Counted from the first letter of the stretch, positions 23,634-36,544 are shown. The stretch: DNA of 64,000 nucleotides from Arachis hypogaea (GCF_003086295.3 NC_092054.1:58939546-59003545); one strand, 5' to 3'. A program made the numbers and translations. Notes: generated by a model not told the origin, from the letters alone.

Positions 23634-25014
23634 GTAAGCCTATTTTTGACCAAATTTTCTTTGATTTCTCACAATGGAAGATGCAATGATTGATTGTTTC
23701 TGGAAATTGTAGGCATCTTTGGCAGGTGTGTTGAATCGATGGGATGCGATGATGAAGCTTTTGCAGCACTGGAAACTTTTCATAGAAGCCCCTGTAGAGA
23801 AAAATCTTAATCTTCGTTGGGATTTTCATCTTGCACAAATTTCATTGTCTCATAATCTCTGGGCAGAATTCAATGGGAGGATGCGAGAACCCATAAGCCA
23901 CACGGTACCCAATACTCACTTCATACAAACCACTTTTATTAAGGGCCCAGTAAATTTTATCTTCTCCACCCCCAATTGTTGTTGCTAGCACACGTTGACT
24001 AGTGCCCTCAGAAAAAATACTTCTAATTAAAGTCTGATTCCACTGATCATTAGAAAGTATTAAGTCTTTGACCATCAATAGTGGTTGATTTTGTATATTG
24101 TAAGCTTCAGATGAAGGAACAACTCAAGGATGTGGAGGAGCAAGCCAAGGATCGCAGAAGAAGATTCGGATATTGGACCCATCACCAACTCGCCAAATCA
24201 TCCCCTTTTTAACAACCTTATGCCTTTCCAATATGCTACGCCACCCCCACGAAGGTACTGTTCCAATCTCTGCATTCATTATAGAACTGTATCAAAAATA
24301 TTTATCTTTAAGGAGTCTAGATAGGAATGATTATGGCTGAGAGATAACTTTCCAACATTGTTTTGCTAGTAGCGCCAAATTCTGAGCCTGTAGGTCCTTA
24401 AAACCTAGTCAACCTTCCAATTTCGGTCTTGTCATAGTATCTCAACTAACCCATGCCATTTTTTGCTCTATACCTTATTTACCCCACTAAAATTGGGAGA
24501 TTATGTTGTGAATCTCCCTAATTAAAGTGTCAAGAAGGCGGAAATATGATAATGAATAAATTGGGATAGCCTCCCCAACAGCTTTGATTAGACATGTCTG
24601 CCTGCATAGGTGAAAAGTTTTCTTTTCCACCCTTGAACTCGCTTCCTTACCTTGTCCTTGATTTCTTCAAAGGTGGCCTTTTTTTATTTTTGGACTGTAG
24701 ATAAAAAACCCAAATATTTATCCCGTGTACCAATATGAACAATCAATTCCGAGCCAGTAGTAATCGAGTATTGGGAGGAGTATTATTACTAAGGAATAGA
24801 GCTGATTTATACAAATTAACTTTTTGGCCACTGAACCCCTCGTATGACTGAAGAAAACTGAGAATATTTTCACAACTGTTTTCTAACGCTTTGCAAAAAA
24901 GGATTGAGTCATCCGCAAACAATAAATGATTAACAGTAGGACATCTTCGGTTGATCTAAATACCTTCAATGAGAACATTTTGCTCTGCCTTGTTTAGCAA
25001 AAAGGATAATCCTT

Positions 25015-25458
25015 CTACACAAAAAAGAAAAAGGTAGGGAGATAGAGTGTCTCCTTGACGGATACATCTATTTGGTTTAAAAAACCAAAAGGTTGACCTT
25101 CAACAACGATAGAGTAAGAAACTGTAGTCACCACCTCCTGTATCCAACCAATCCACCTAGATTCAAATTTCAATTTCTCTAAAATGAACCAAAGAAAATG
25201 CCAATTAACACGATTATAGGCTTTGATCGTATCCAATTTAACATCTATTTCACTCGATAGGCCCTTCTTCTTTGTCTTTAGATAGTGCATACATTCATGA
25301 GCGACTAGGACATTGTCTGAAATCAATCTACCCTTAATGAAGGCGCTCTTATTAGGGCTGATCAACGAAGTCATAAATTTCTGTAGCCGATGGACCAGTA
25401 CTTTAGAAATAATCTTATACACAACTGAGGAAAGGCATATGGGTCTAACCTGTGTCAT
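25015..25458 (-). pseudogene. LINE-A reverse transcriptase core
   Basis: A single frame with RPICLSSVVYKIISKVLVHRL, SPNKSAFIKGRLISDNVLVAHE and the first catalytic region EIDVKLDTIKAYNRVNW (Asp kept, Met replaced by Thr). The Gly-x-Arg-Gln-Gly-Asp segment downstream is damaged. A further-left frame near 24900 shows HLLFADDSILFCKAL, the Asp-Asp box of the polymerase. No complete RT can be made from this. Confidence 0.8.
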
Positions 25459-26465
25459 ATCCTTTGCATAAGGAATTTTAGGAATGAGACAGATTTGTAT
25501 ATGGTTGAAGCTCTTAAGTAGTCTACCACTGACAAAGAAACTGCGGACAGCCTTAAAAATATCCTCCCCTACTAAACTCCAATAAAATTGAAAGAATTTA
25601 GCCGTAAATCCATCATCACCAGAGGCGCTCTGAGGGGGAACACTAAAGACTGCCCATTTTACCTCATCAAAACTGACTGGTCTAGTTAATTTTTTGTTTA
25701 TGGTTGCTGAAATTTTGGTTTCAAAATCTTCGAATGCATGTTCCGGATTAGCTTGGTTAATTGATGTAAAGATATCCTTGAAGTATGTTTCAGCTACTTG
25801 TGCAATTTTCTCACGGGTGGTAGCATACGTACCATCATTCTTTTCTAGTTTCCAAATTTTATTTCTCCAGATTCTGGATTGGAATTATTAGTGGAAAAAA
25901 AAACTTGTATTTTTGTCCCCTTCTTTAAGCCACTTTACACAAGATTTGTCCCTCCAATAGCTTTCCTCCATAAAGTAATCATCCTCAAGTTTATTTTCCA
26001 AGGCTTCAACCTGATCTCCCCCTGTAATACCCTCCTCTTTGAGAGTTTCAAGCTAAGATGTGAGTTCACCAATGTCCTTCTTCGAATTAGATTTGTTATG
26101 TTGCTGCTATTGAACAATACGGTACCTACAATGCTTCAATTTTGAGCCAAAATAAACATTGCTGAGCCATCCACCCATTCCTTCCAGGCTTCAGTGATAA
26201 TTACCCGAATTTTTTCTAAATCACACCACCTCTCATAAAACTTAAACCTCCATTTAAATTTTTCTATGACCGGATTTGTATCAAGGAGGATAGGCATATA
26301 TATGATCTGAACCGTTTTTTGTGAGCTGAGACAGCGAGGCTGACAGAAAACGATCCATCCACTCACCGTTTGCAAGTCCAGGTGAACCGTCTCCCAATCA
26401 TACCCAAGTCCTTCAGTCCACTACCATCATAAAATTAACAAATTTAGAAATAGATGAAGTTGATT

Positions 26466-26886
26466 TTAACCTTCCTCCCCTCCTTTCTTCTCATCGAGGC
26501 TCACTATAGCATTAAAATCACCCATAATTACAACCTTTCCAAAGAAACATTGTACAAAAGAGAAAACTTTTGTGTATTGGGTAGACCAAATCCTATCCAG
26601 ACTATTTAAATGTATCACAATCAGCCCCCAAGAATAGTTCAAAGTAGTATCAGTTACCTTGGCAAATATGAAAAACTCTTTTTCAGCGAGAATCTCAACC
26701 ATTGTGCCCTCCTTCCATGCTAAAGCCAATCCACCTACTGTACCCGTCGGACTAACAATCTTCCGATTCGTAAAATGACAAGATCTCAACTTATTTTTCA
26801 CCAGATAAGATTGGTTTTTTGTTTCATATAGAAACTCAACCTCGGGAGAGTGGGATTGGCACATCCCTTTAAGGTTATGGACTGTA
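26466..26886 (-). pseudogene. LINE-A endonuclease domain fragment
   Basis: A frame with HNLKGMCQSHSPEVEFLYETKN, GGLALAWKEG and VVIMGDFNAI, the last being the GDFN motif of the EEP family of LINE endonucleases. It stops at 26466, with a continuation in another frame at 26375-26136 (NASL- and SDH-side region, poorly kept). The N-terminus is missing because of the insertion at 26889. Confidence 0.8.
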
Positions 26887-28355
26887 CCTGATAAACTCCA
26901 ATTTTGTGGGTTATCTTGTATTGAATTTAGTGAATTTAATCAACTTATCCCACATTTATTCAATGAAATAGCATGGTTTTATGAATTTCTCCTAAATTGT
27001 ACTTAAGATTAAAAATATACTTTTTAAGCCCCTAATTTGCTAAATTTAATTCACTTTGATTCCACTCGATGCCTTCATGTGTTTGTTTAGTAATTTCAGG
27101 CTTAGGAGGGAAGGATTGGATTGAAGAATTGAAGAAAAAGTATGCAAAGTGGAGAATTCATGAAGAAATGAGGATTTGGTGAATTCATCACGACGCGTAC
27201 TCGTGAGAGAGGAACTTGCTTGGCTACGTGTACACGTGACCCATGCGTACGCATGACACTTGTCACGTGACCTCATTAAAGGAAATACATTGGGGACAAT
27301 GTCTGAGCTCATCTAGGCCCAAATCCAACTCATTTTTGAAACTATTAGAGGCCAAATCCAAGAAAGATGAAGGGGGAGCAATTAATAATATAGCTTAGGA
27401 ATCATGCTTTAGGTAGTTTAGAGAGAGAAGCTCCCTCTTCTCTCTAGAATTAGGGTAGAATTAGAATAACCTCTCTTAGATTTAGGGTTTAATTCTTGTT
27501 TTCAATTAGTTTTTATTGCAATTTCTTATTCCTACATCTTTGTTCTCTTAGTTTACATTGTTAATTTCTCTTTTATGCCTCTTTTTAGTTTATGAACACT
27601 CTTATTAATTTTCATTTTCTTTAATACAATTGATGTCTTTTAATATTTCTTATTGTTTAATTGAGTTGTTATTGTTATTTTCTTGCTCTTGGTAGTCTTA
27701 GATTTTATTATTATTGCAATTTATTATGCTTTTATTTTTATGCACACCAAGTGTTTGATAAAATGTTTGGCTTAGTCTTAGAGTAGATTTTGAGCATTGG
27801 TTTGGAAAGAGAAATTGGGCAATCTTGAATCATTAATACCCAATTTATGTTGGTGATCTAGAGTTGTTAGTTAATCTTGTCTCCATTAACACTACTTATG
27901 GATTGGGATTAACTATACATATTTGACTTTCTCCCAATTTTGGAGATAACATAATAGGCTTAACTCTTGGTAATTATTGTGTCATGATTAATGACTAAGA
28001 TAGAAAACTTTGATTCTCAATCCTTGCCATGAATTCTTCCTTTTAGTAGTTGTTATCTTTAGTTGTTTGATTTACTTTATTGTCATTTAAATTTCTTGCC
28101 ATTTAATTTCTTGCTTCTTTATCAACCCACCCCGTAAATCTCACAACCAATAATTGAGCACTCGATTGTAATTCCTAGGGAGAACGACCCGGGAGTAATA
28201 CTCTCAGTTATTTTTATTGGGTTGAATTTGTGACAACCAAATTAAACATTGATTGAGGGTTGTTTGTTAGTTTAGATCTATACTTGTAACGAAGTGATTC
28301 TTTTATTGTGTGAAAATTCTAGACCGACGGTAACCCTCAGATCACATCAAATTTT

Positions 28356-28370
28356 TAGCGCCGTTGCCGA
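28356..28370 (+). other. Primer binding site of the truncated element
   Basis: TAGCGCCGTTGCCGA, one base off the canonical TGGCGCCGTTGCCGG start, 6 bp after the LTR end. Confidence 0.65.
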
Positions 28371-28523
28371 AGAATTGCAATGTGTGCTTGTTATTGGTTA
28401 TTGTACACATGTTAATATTGTGAATATGTCTGCTCTTTGTTTGTTTGCTTGTTTGAGTTAGTAGTTAGGATTTTGTCTCTTTATTTCTTAATAGTTCTTG
28501 TTTTTGTTTTTCCTTTTCTACTA

Positions 28524-28795
28524 TGAATTCTCACCCCTTTGACTATGAGTTTGGTTACAACTATGTTTTAGGAGGTAGAAATGAAAGTTTCAATAAAGGT
28601 TTGCATCAAGGATGGAACAATCAAAGGTGTGAGGAGTCTCAAGCATTATGATCAATTTTTATGGCAACAACCTCCTCCGATTTTTTATCGGTACAATCCA
28701 ACTCCTAATACATACCAATCTAATAGATGTGGTGAACCTCATTGTGGTTATCAACCACAACCACCATATGCATATTTATTAATGTCTTATCTGTA
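28524..28795 (+). pseudogene. ORF A-like fragment
   Basis: An ATG at 28524 opens MNSHPFDYEFGYN, which parallels MSSHPSGFKFDSN of ORF A at 10734. GRNESFNKGLHQGWNN and a Tyr/Pro/Gln-rich stretch follow (YQPQPPYAYLL). Frames shift at about 28620. It ends in unrelated AT-rich DNA near 28800. Function unknown, nonfunctional remnant. Confidence 0.55.
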
Positions 28796-28970
28796 AAACT
28801 CAAAAAATTAATTGGTTAATTTCTTAAATTTAAATTGATTTAGAGGTTTAAAGTCACTAAGCCCTATTTAAATGGGCGGAAATTTATAGATTTAGTTAGG
28901 GATCGGATTCGTTGATATAATTTGAACTTGGTATATTTTTTAGCGTAAAAAGTAATTATTTTTACGATTA

Positions 28971-29130
28971 TGCTATGTGTACATTAAAATTAGCCACCAA
29001 AATCATCTATCAGTATAAAATACCTGTTGGAATATAAATACACATTAAAAATAAATTAAACCACACATATATTTATACATAAATATATTGGTGGCTGATT
29101 TTAGTGATTGATTTTGGTGTACAAATAGCA
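28971..29130. mobile_element. Small MITE (about 160 bp)
   Basis: Starts TGCTATGTGTACATTAAAAT and ends with ATTTTGGTGTACAAATAGCA, which read inward give similar termini (TGCTAT-TGTACA--AAAAT). Sub-terminal AGCCACCAAAATCA and TTGGTGGCTGATTTTAG are also inverted. No target duplication could be settled, so the superfamily is open. Confidence 0.6.
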
Positions 29131-29829
29131 TTTTTTTTATTTTTAATAGAATAAATTCCCATATCGTAAGTAACTGAACACATTTTTGACAGCCTAATAT
29201 AGCTTATGGTAAAATAAATAAAAGAAAAAGAGTCACAAAATATTTAGAGCGCGAAGCTAACCAAGTATCTTTTTCAATCAAGGACTGTTTTGTTCATGCG
29301 CACTTCTTTCATTCCCCTATTCATGTTCATACCAATTACTGAGGTAACAACTTGAGAAAAACTCCCCTCTCTTCTCTTTTCATCTCATCTTCAAGTGTAG
29401 GTTTTCTTGAACCTAAAATTTGTGAGTTTGGTTACTAAAGGAAGTAATAACTCATGTTTTAAGAGTTTTGAGTATTGAATTTTCAAAATTTAAGGTGAAA
29501 AATCTCTTTCTTTTATTTGCTCTGATTTTCTCAAAATCCTAACTTGAGAATTTAATTAATTAGATTGATTGTGGTTTGATTGAGCAAGAAAAAAACTCAA
29601 TGATTTTCTTAAAATCCTTAAGATATGAGTTTTGATTTTGGATATTTCTTTATAATATTACGTATAAATCTTAGGTTAGAGGTCGTAGACCATATGATAA
29701 TTCCTTGTTATTTGATTGATGTTAATGTTAGTTGAACGTCGGGTTACTTGAGAATTTTAAATGTATGATTGGATTAACTATAAGTAAAAGGAGCATTCCA
29801 ACGATTTAGATAGTTATTTTTAGGTAAAT
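29131..29829. other. No gene seen; AT-rich spacer
   Basis: No reading frame, repeat structure or RNA gene that I can support in this 700-bp stretch. Confidence 0.5.
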
Positions 29830-30679
29830 GAGATTGAGATTGGAACTTAGAGCTCCTAACGTCACGTTTCATTATCCTGTTGTGGTTCATTTTTAGAATT
29901 TTACTGGGACATTTGGGTTCTCATCTATTATTGTTTACTCTATTCTTCTAAATGCGGATAATGGTATTTGACTAATTACAACCTTTCTCTTTTGATGCAT
30001 AACCTTAGTAGAGGATGTTTTGTAGAGTCAGAATTTTAAATATTTTTATTCTAGCCATAATACTGATCTAGATGACTTATTCTTAGGACAAGACTCCGAG
30101 TTATTATTACTCGACATTATATGTAATTAATTATATGTAATTATTTTATTACTCGACATTATGTACTTAATTATTGGTGTATGTTCCTTAATGTTTTGTA
30201 AGCCTCTAGTACCTTGAACTTAGTTTTAGTGGCAGAAATTGAAAAAATTTTTTGGAGATTGAGATTGGAACTTAGGGCTCCTAACATCACGTTTCATTAT
30301 CCTGTTGTGGTTCATTTTTAGAATTTTACTGGGACATTTGGGTTCTCATCTATTATTGTTTACTCTATTCTTCTAAATGCGGATAATGGTATTTGACTAA
30401 GTACAACCTTTCTCTTTTGATGCATAACCTTAGTAGAGGATGTTTTGTAGAGTCAGAATTTTAAATATTTTTATTCTAGCCATAATACTGATCTAGATGA
30501 CTTATTCTTAGGACAAGACTCCGAATTATTATTACTCGACATTATATGTAATTAATTATATGTAATTATTTTATTACTCGACATTATGTACTTAATTATT
30601 GGTGTATGTTCCTTAATGTTTTGTAAGCCTCTAGTACCTTGAACTTAGTTTTAGTGGCAGAAATTGAAAAAATTTTTTG
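29830..30679. repeat. Tandem duplication, two 425-bp units
   Basis: Unit 1 (29830-30254) and unit 2 (30255-30679) differ at only about four positions (for example AGAGCTCCTAACG versus AGGGCTCCTAACA). Each unit ends with AGTGGCAGAAATTGAAAAAA and TTTTTTG, which is the left terminus of the hAT element beginning around 30648-30654. The duplication therefore happened after that insertion. Confidence 0.92.
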
Positions 30680-32099
30680 GAGGGGCGAAAAATCTTAATA
30701 AAAAATTATATAATAATATTTATATTAAAATAAAATTTATAAATATAATTATTTTATTTTTAAATTTATTATTAATATGTAGGATTATATATAGTTAAGA
30801 TTAACAAAAAATAATTCTGATTTTGATTAATAAAAAAATTTTGTTTAGGTTAATTTGATTTTAAATAAAAATCAATTTAAAAAAATCAGTTTTTATTACA
30901 TGAAAAAAATTAGTTTTTGCACATAAAAATCTATTTTTATTTAGAAAACTAATTTTTCTTTTTAAAAAATTGATTTTTTATTTAAATTATATAAAATCAA
31001 TTATAACATAAATTATTTTTTAACATTTAAAAAAATTAATTTTACTTTTGATAATATTTATCTCTCAAAAGTCTCAAGATTAATTATTTTTATTATTACT
31101 TTTATTACAAATTAAATAATATAATACAACAAAATAAAATCTTAAATTTTTAATAAAATAAAAATATCAAAATTTATTAATGTAAACAGTATTATACTAT
31201 AATAGTATTGAATTTGTAAAAATAATTTAAAAATAAAATAATAACTTTTTATTAATAACTGATATTATTACTAGTTATATTATAATTTTTATTATCCTAA
31301 GAATAAAATAATACATGAAATTATATGAGAAGCTAAATATAATTTAGTGTTAATTCTATAATAATATTTAATTTGTAATATTAATTTAAAAATATGTCAC
31401 TTGTTGTTGATTTAAAAATATATTATTTATTATGTCAAATAGGATAGAATAAAAAATTTAAAAAAATAGTAAAGATAAACATAAAATCAGATACATAAGT
31501 TAAAAGTATATCAATTTAATCAAACAAACTAATTTTATTTTCTTTAAAATAAAATTACTAATATTTTTACAAAAACTTTGGGAGGATAGGTCATGACCCC
31601 TTTGCCCACACAAAGCTCTACCGCTGCTTAGTTTATTTAAAGTTATATATATGGAGCCTTTATTTCATACGATTTGGAATAAGTTGAGTCGTGTGTAATG
31701 GATTCATTATGAAGAAATTTTTACAAGCTCATATGTATCCTATTTCCACAGGTTTATTGTTGAATACCTTGCCTATTATCTGGACTTATTTGGTCGAATT
31801 TTTATCCATTAGTACAAAAATATTTAAAAAAATAATAATATACTATTTTTTCTTTGTGTCTTATCTTTTTTATCATTAAATACAATACTATTCTTTGTAA
31901 TTTTTTTTCTTGTTAAGTCTTTTTATCATAAACAGATTGAATATATATCGAATATATTTTAAAATATTAATAATATTTTAAATTGAATAATTAATTAAAT
32001 TTATTCTTAAAAGATCATCTTTCTTTAGATTAGTTATTAAAAGATATTTTTAATTAATTTTGTCTTTTAAAAATTTTAAGTTAGTCATGTTAGTCCTTT

Positions 32100-32500
32100 C
32101 ATCATTTTTATTGCTAACGGTATCAAAATTTGCGATATAGCACATTACGTGAAACTATATTGAATATATCACATATTTGGAATTCTTAATTAGCTTGCAT
32201 TGTTGACGATGTCAAAATTTACGATATAGCACATCAAGTGAAACTACATTGAATATATCACATACCTGACACTCCTAATTGGCTGCTAACATGAATACAT
32301 GATAAACTTATGAAATTAGATCAAATTAACCCCAAATTGAAGAGGACCTTAAAGCTTAAAATTTTTCAATTTGGGATTCATTTGATCTAATTTTATAAAT
32401 TTATCATGTTAGCATTCAGTTAGGACTCTAAGGTATGTGTTAAGGACGAATTTGATTAGAAAAATCTTTTAGAGATTAATTTTGGAAAATGAGTGATCTT
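32100..32500. repeat. Direct repeat plus hairpin inside the hAT element
   Basis: Two diverged copies of a 75-bp segment (CGATATAGCACAT, TGAATATATCACATA) lie at about 32119-32195 and 32207-32283. Next to them, inverted arms at 32289-32340 and 32367-32416 (TGATAAACTTATGAAATTAG and its complement) can form a hairpin. Probably a nested MITE-like repeat. No duplication seen. Confidence 0.5.
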
Positions 32501-32812
32501 TAAGGCTGTATATATTTACAGGCATAGAATACTTAGATATAAAATTATATTTAGATGATGAGACATGGACAGAAATATTGTGTCCAAAGAGAATAACAAA
32601 AAATCCAACTTATTTTTTTATTATTTTTATCAATTTTAATTATATTTTTCTCCAAATTTTTGTATGAAAAAAATAAGTAGAGAAGATTAGACTTTTATAA
32701 GTTGTTCTAGTTTATTACCAAACAAAATATAAGAACACTAATTTTTGTATTTCTGTTGTTTATGTCATATTCTTAATATCTTGTCTTGTTCTCAAATCAA
32801 ACGTAGCCTAAG
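32501..32812. mobile_element. Nested MITE candidate
   Basis: Ends AAGGCTGTATATATTTACAG and TCAAACGTAGCCTAAG are inverted relative to each other (AGGCTacGTTTGA-type terminus). The interior, with GAGACATGGACAGAAATATT, resembles common plant hAT-type MITEs. No exact flanking duplication. Confidence 0.5.
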
Positions 32813-34088
32813 AGGCGAATTTGATTATTTACTCATTTTGGATTCGTATTTCACTTTGAGTGTGTTTAAAAATTTTATTAGAAAAGAATTGCGTTGAATT
32901 CTTAAAGAATTAATTTATAATTCAATTATTGTAATAATTTTTAAGTTTGGAATAAAAAAATTAAATTGAAAAATGTTTAAAACATATTTGAATTAATTAT
33001 TTTACTATTAATATTCCAATACTAATTTTTTTATACTAAAAAATACTTTTAATACATATTCTTCTAATTTTATCTTAACTATTCTTTTATATTCCATCTC
33101 CACCACAAAACATCTTACCTTGGTCTCTCTTTCTTTTTAACCTCAGTAATTTAAACAATGACAGAGTTTATAGCAGAGAATGGGATCATGACCCTCAAAA
33201 CGTTTTATAAAATAATTAGTAGTATTTTTATTTAAAAAAAAAATTGTTGTTCGATTGGCTTAGCATCTTAAGTTTAACATGAAGTATCTTAATTCAAACT
33301 TCACCTCTTACATTTGTAATAATTTTTACTTTTAATCATTAGTAATTTGAGCTTTGAACTTGGTTGAAATGCTGAAGTAAAATCTTTCATTCTATTTAAA
33401 AATAAAATCATATCTAAAAAAGTTATGTAAAAAAAAAAGAAAAAAAAAAAGATATAAATTATAAAAAGATAAAAAAAAAGATATCATCATAAAAAGATAA
33501 CAAAAAAAGATATTATCCTTTGCTAGTTGCCTCTATGCATAAAAGCAAAGCTCCTTTACCTTCCATTTTCTCTATTCAAAAAAGAAAGTTCTCTTCCTTT
33601 GTTCAAAAAATCAAAACAAAACAAAGCTAATTAATTGCCTTTGTTGTTCGAACAAAAATTAAAGCACGCAAAACACATTATAAAAAATTAGGTATTTTTA
33701 TTTATTTAATTTAATGTTATTTTATATTTATTATTTATTTAATTTAATTTTTTATATCATACAAAATATTAGAATATTCAATAAATATTGAAGTTATTGT
33801 ATTTTTATATATTGATAGAAGAATTTTGCAAGTTATAACTTAAGAAGTTTCAATCTTTTAAGTTAAGTTTCAAGTTCAAGCAATTATATTTTTTTGCATC
33901 ATACGTGTGAAATTAGGTAATTTTTTATTTATTTAATTTAGTATTATTTTATATTTATTGATTTTTTATTGAATATCTTTTGACTAAAAATAATATTCAA
34001 TCAGTATTATAAATTTTAATATTTATCTTTCTAATTTTTTTTACATGTTTCATAGGATACACATTTAACTTTTTGTACAATTATAATC

Positions 34089-36544
34089 ATGAAAATAAAA
34101 AAAATTGATATATTTTTTAAGAGGAAGGCTAACGTTCAAGGAGGAGAAATATAACTTCTACAATATCAACACATGTAGATAGTTCTTCTACTTTAATGAA
34201 TCAAGAAGAAAGTGATATACAGCTTTTAAAAGTTCAAAGAGTTACATTTGATGAGTTTGTCCTTAATTCTTTAGAACGAGACCCTGAAAAACAGCTTCAA
34301 ATTTGGCAATAGCACCCAAACCATAAAGATGAGGTTAGACGAGCTTATCTTAAAAGGGGTCCATATCAAAAACATCTTGACAATTATCCTCTATTTGGTA
34401 TGAAGCATCCAAGACAATTTCAATATGCTTGATTTGGTATTTTTCTTTCATGGTTAGAGTATTCACCTTCTGAAAATGCTGCATATTGTTTATTTTGTTA
34501 TTTGGTTAGCGAAAAATCCAGTGGACGTAATGGGTCAAATATTTTTATTAGTAAAAGATTTAGAAGTTAGAAAAAAGTTAATGATCAAGTGAAATGTGCT
34601 TTTCTTAAACATATTGGAGATCCTTGCTCACCACACAATAATGCAGTTGGAGCATGTCCAGATTTACTAAATCAAGCACATCACATCCAAAATGTAATAT
34701 AGGATTATACTTCTGAAAAAATTTAAAGGAATCGATTACGTCTAAAATCCTTCATTGATGCAACTCGTTGGCTTACATTTTAAGCTTGTGCTTTTAGAGG
34801 CCATGATGAAACTCCAGAATAAAAAAATCGAGGTAATTTTTTTAAAATGATAAAACTCATAGCATCTTACAAAGATGAAGTTGCAAAAACTGTGTTAGAA
34901 CATGTTTCATATAATGCTAAGTATACTTCATACAAATTCAAAAAAAAATATTGCATATTCTCTCAAACAAGGTGGGAAAGCATATTTATGAAGAAATTGG
35001 AGATTCTAAATTTTGTATTACAGTAGATGAACCTCGTGATGAATCCAAAAGAGAACAAATGACACTTTGTTTTGAGATTTGTTGATATACATGGTTTTAT
35101 TCAAGAGCGTTTTCTTAATCTTGTATATGTTAAAGATACTACATCATTAACTTTTAATCATGAATTGTGTGGCATTCTTTCTCGACATGGTCTTGATGTC
35201 TCTAATATTCGTGGACAAAGATATGATGGTACCAGCAACATGAAAGGGGAATGGAATGGGTTACAAGCATTATTCTTAAAAGTTTGTCCTTATGCTTATT
35301 ATATTCACTATTTTGCTCATCGATTACAACTTACATTGATTGCTGCATCTAGAGAAGTTATTCCTGTGCATCAGTATTTTCAAAATTGACTTTCACCGTC
35401 AACATCATTTGTTCTTCTAGTAAGCGACATGATGAGTTACATGATGCCATGACAGATGAAATTATCCATTTATTAGAGATTGATGAACTTGAAACTGGTA
35501 AAGGGGCAATCAAATTGGTACTTTGAAACGAGCAGGTGATACTCCATGGAGTTCTCATTTCTCTGCTATTTGTAGTTTGATAAATATATATATGAAAAAA
35601 CGTTGACTGTTTTACAAAAGATTATTGTTGATGGATCAACTTATTCTCAACGTTGTGATGCAGATAATTTTTACAATACCCTGATCTCATTTGAGTTTGT
35701 ATTGATTTTGCATTGATGAAAGATATTATGGGAATAATTGTTGTTCTTTGTCAAGCTTTACAAAAGCAGTCTCAAGACATAGTTAATGCTGTGCAACTAG
35801 CTAGTTCATTCTACAAAAATACTTATCCAAAATATGAGAGATGATAAATGGGAGAAATTATTAAAAAATGTGAAATTATTTTGTGAGCAATATGATATTC
35901 TAATTCCTGATTTAACTGCTTCTTATGTAGCAAGGCAGGGACGCTCGCGTCACCAAAAAGATCATATTACAATTGAGCATTATTTTAGAGTGGAGATATT
36001 TTTAGTCACAATTGATAAGCAATTACAAGAGTTGAATAACAGATTCAATGATCAAGTAATGGATCTACTAAGTCTGAGCTCTACTCTCACGCTTAAGGAT
36101 GCCTACAAAAATTTTAACATTGCTAAGATTTCTGCTCTTGTTGATAATTACTATCCCGGAGACTTTACTGAATAAGAGAAGAATAATTTGCATTTTCAGC
36201 TTCAACATTTTATTCATGATGCTCGTCAATATTCAGAAATGAAGAATCTATCAACTATTCATGAATTGTGTAGATGTTTAGCAAAAACAAAAAAGTCAAA
36301 AGTGTATTACTTGATTGATAGATTGATCCGTCTGATATTAACTCTTCCAGTTTTTACAGCTACTATAGAGCGATCATTTTCAGCAATAAAAATAATTAAG
36401 ACAAGGTTAAGAAACAAGATGGATGATGCTTTTCTGGCAGATAGTTTGGTTATTTACATTGAGAAAGAAATTGCTGGAAAGTTTAGTTCTGATTCATTTA
36501 TTGAGGATTTTAAGTCACTCAAGACTCGAAGAGTACTATTATAA
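34089..36544 (+). pseudogene. hAT transposase (zf-TTF/DUF4371 type), broken
   Basis: Starts MKIKKIDIFFKRKA at 34089 and shifts frame at once. The remaining parts, in order, are a TTF-type zinc finger region (RRAYLKRGPYQKHLDNYPLFG, AAYCLFCYLVSEKSS, HNNAVGACPDLLNQ), a DUF4371-like section (35072-35389, ERFLNLVYVKDTTSL, GQRYDGTSNMKG, YIHYFAHRLQLTL), a middle part (35834-36175) and the C-terminal dimerisation region (36188-36544, TIERSFSAIKIIKTRLRN). I count at least six stops plus frameshifts, including TGA for Trp near 34430. The family cuts and pastes the element. This copy cannot make the enzyme. Confidence 0.85.

Larger units (their letters stand above)
23634..26888 (-). pseudogene. LINE-A, degraded non-LTR retrotransposon ORF2 (main part)
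   Basis: On the minus strand, from right to left, it encodes an endonuclease/exonuclease/phosphatase domain (26886-26136), a reverse transcriptase (about 25700-24800) and a zf-RVT domain (23838-23634). The zf-RVT region carries HTCQRCLQFPETINHCIFHC and IWSKIGL. Frames change often and stops are frequent. Its 3' end lies at 1-386, beyond the inserted LTR element. Its 5' end is cut at 26889 by another LTR element, 20-odd codons into the endonuclease domain (VHNLKGMCQSHSPE remains). It is the oldest layer of the left-hand nest. Confidence 0.85.
26889..28800 (+). mobile_element. Truncated TGATAAAC-family LTR element
   Basis: A full LTR (26889-28349, TGATAAACTCC to GATCACATCA, 1461 bp) is followed by a tRNA-Asp type primer site (28356-28370) and about 430 bp of interior that encodes the start of an ORF A-like protein. 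No 3' LTR or matching duplication was found to the right. The element therefore lost its right end, together with the remaining 5' end of LINE-A. The LTR has the same plan as those at 5967 and 9194, including a CpG palindrome cluster at 27190-27270 and a GAGAGAGAAGCTCCCTC leader near 27420. Confidence 0.82.
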
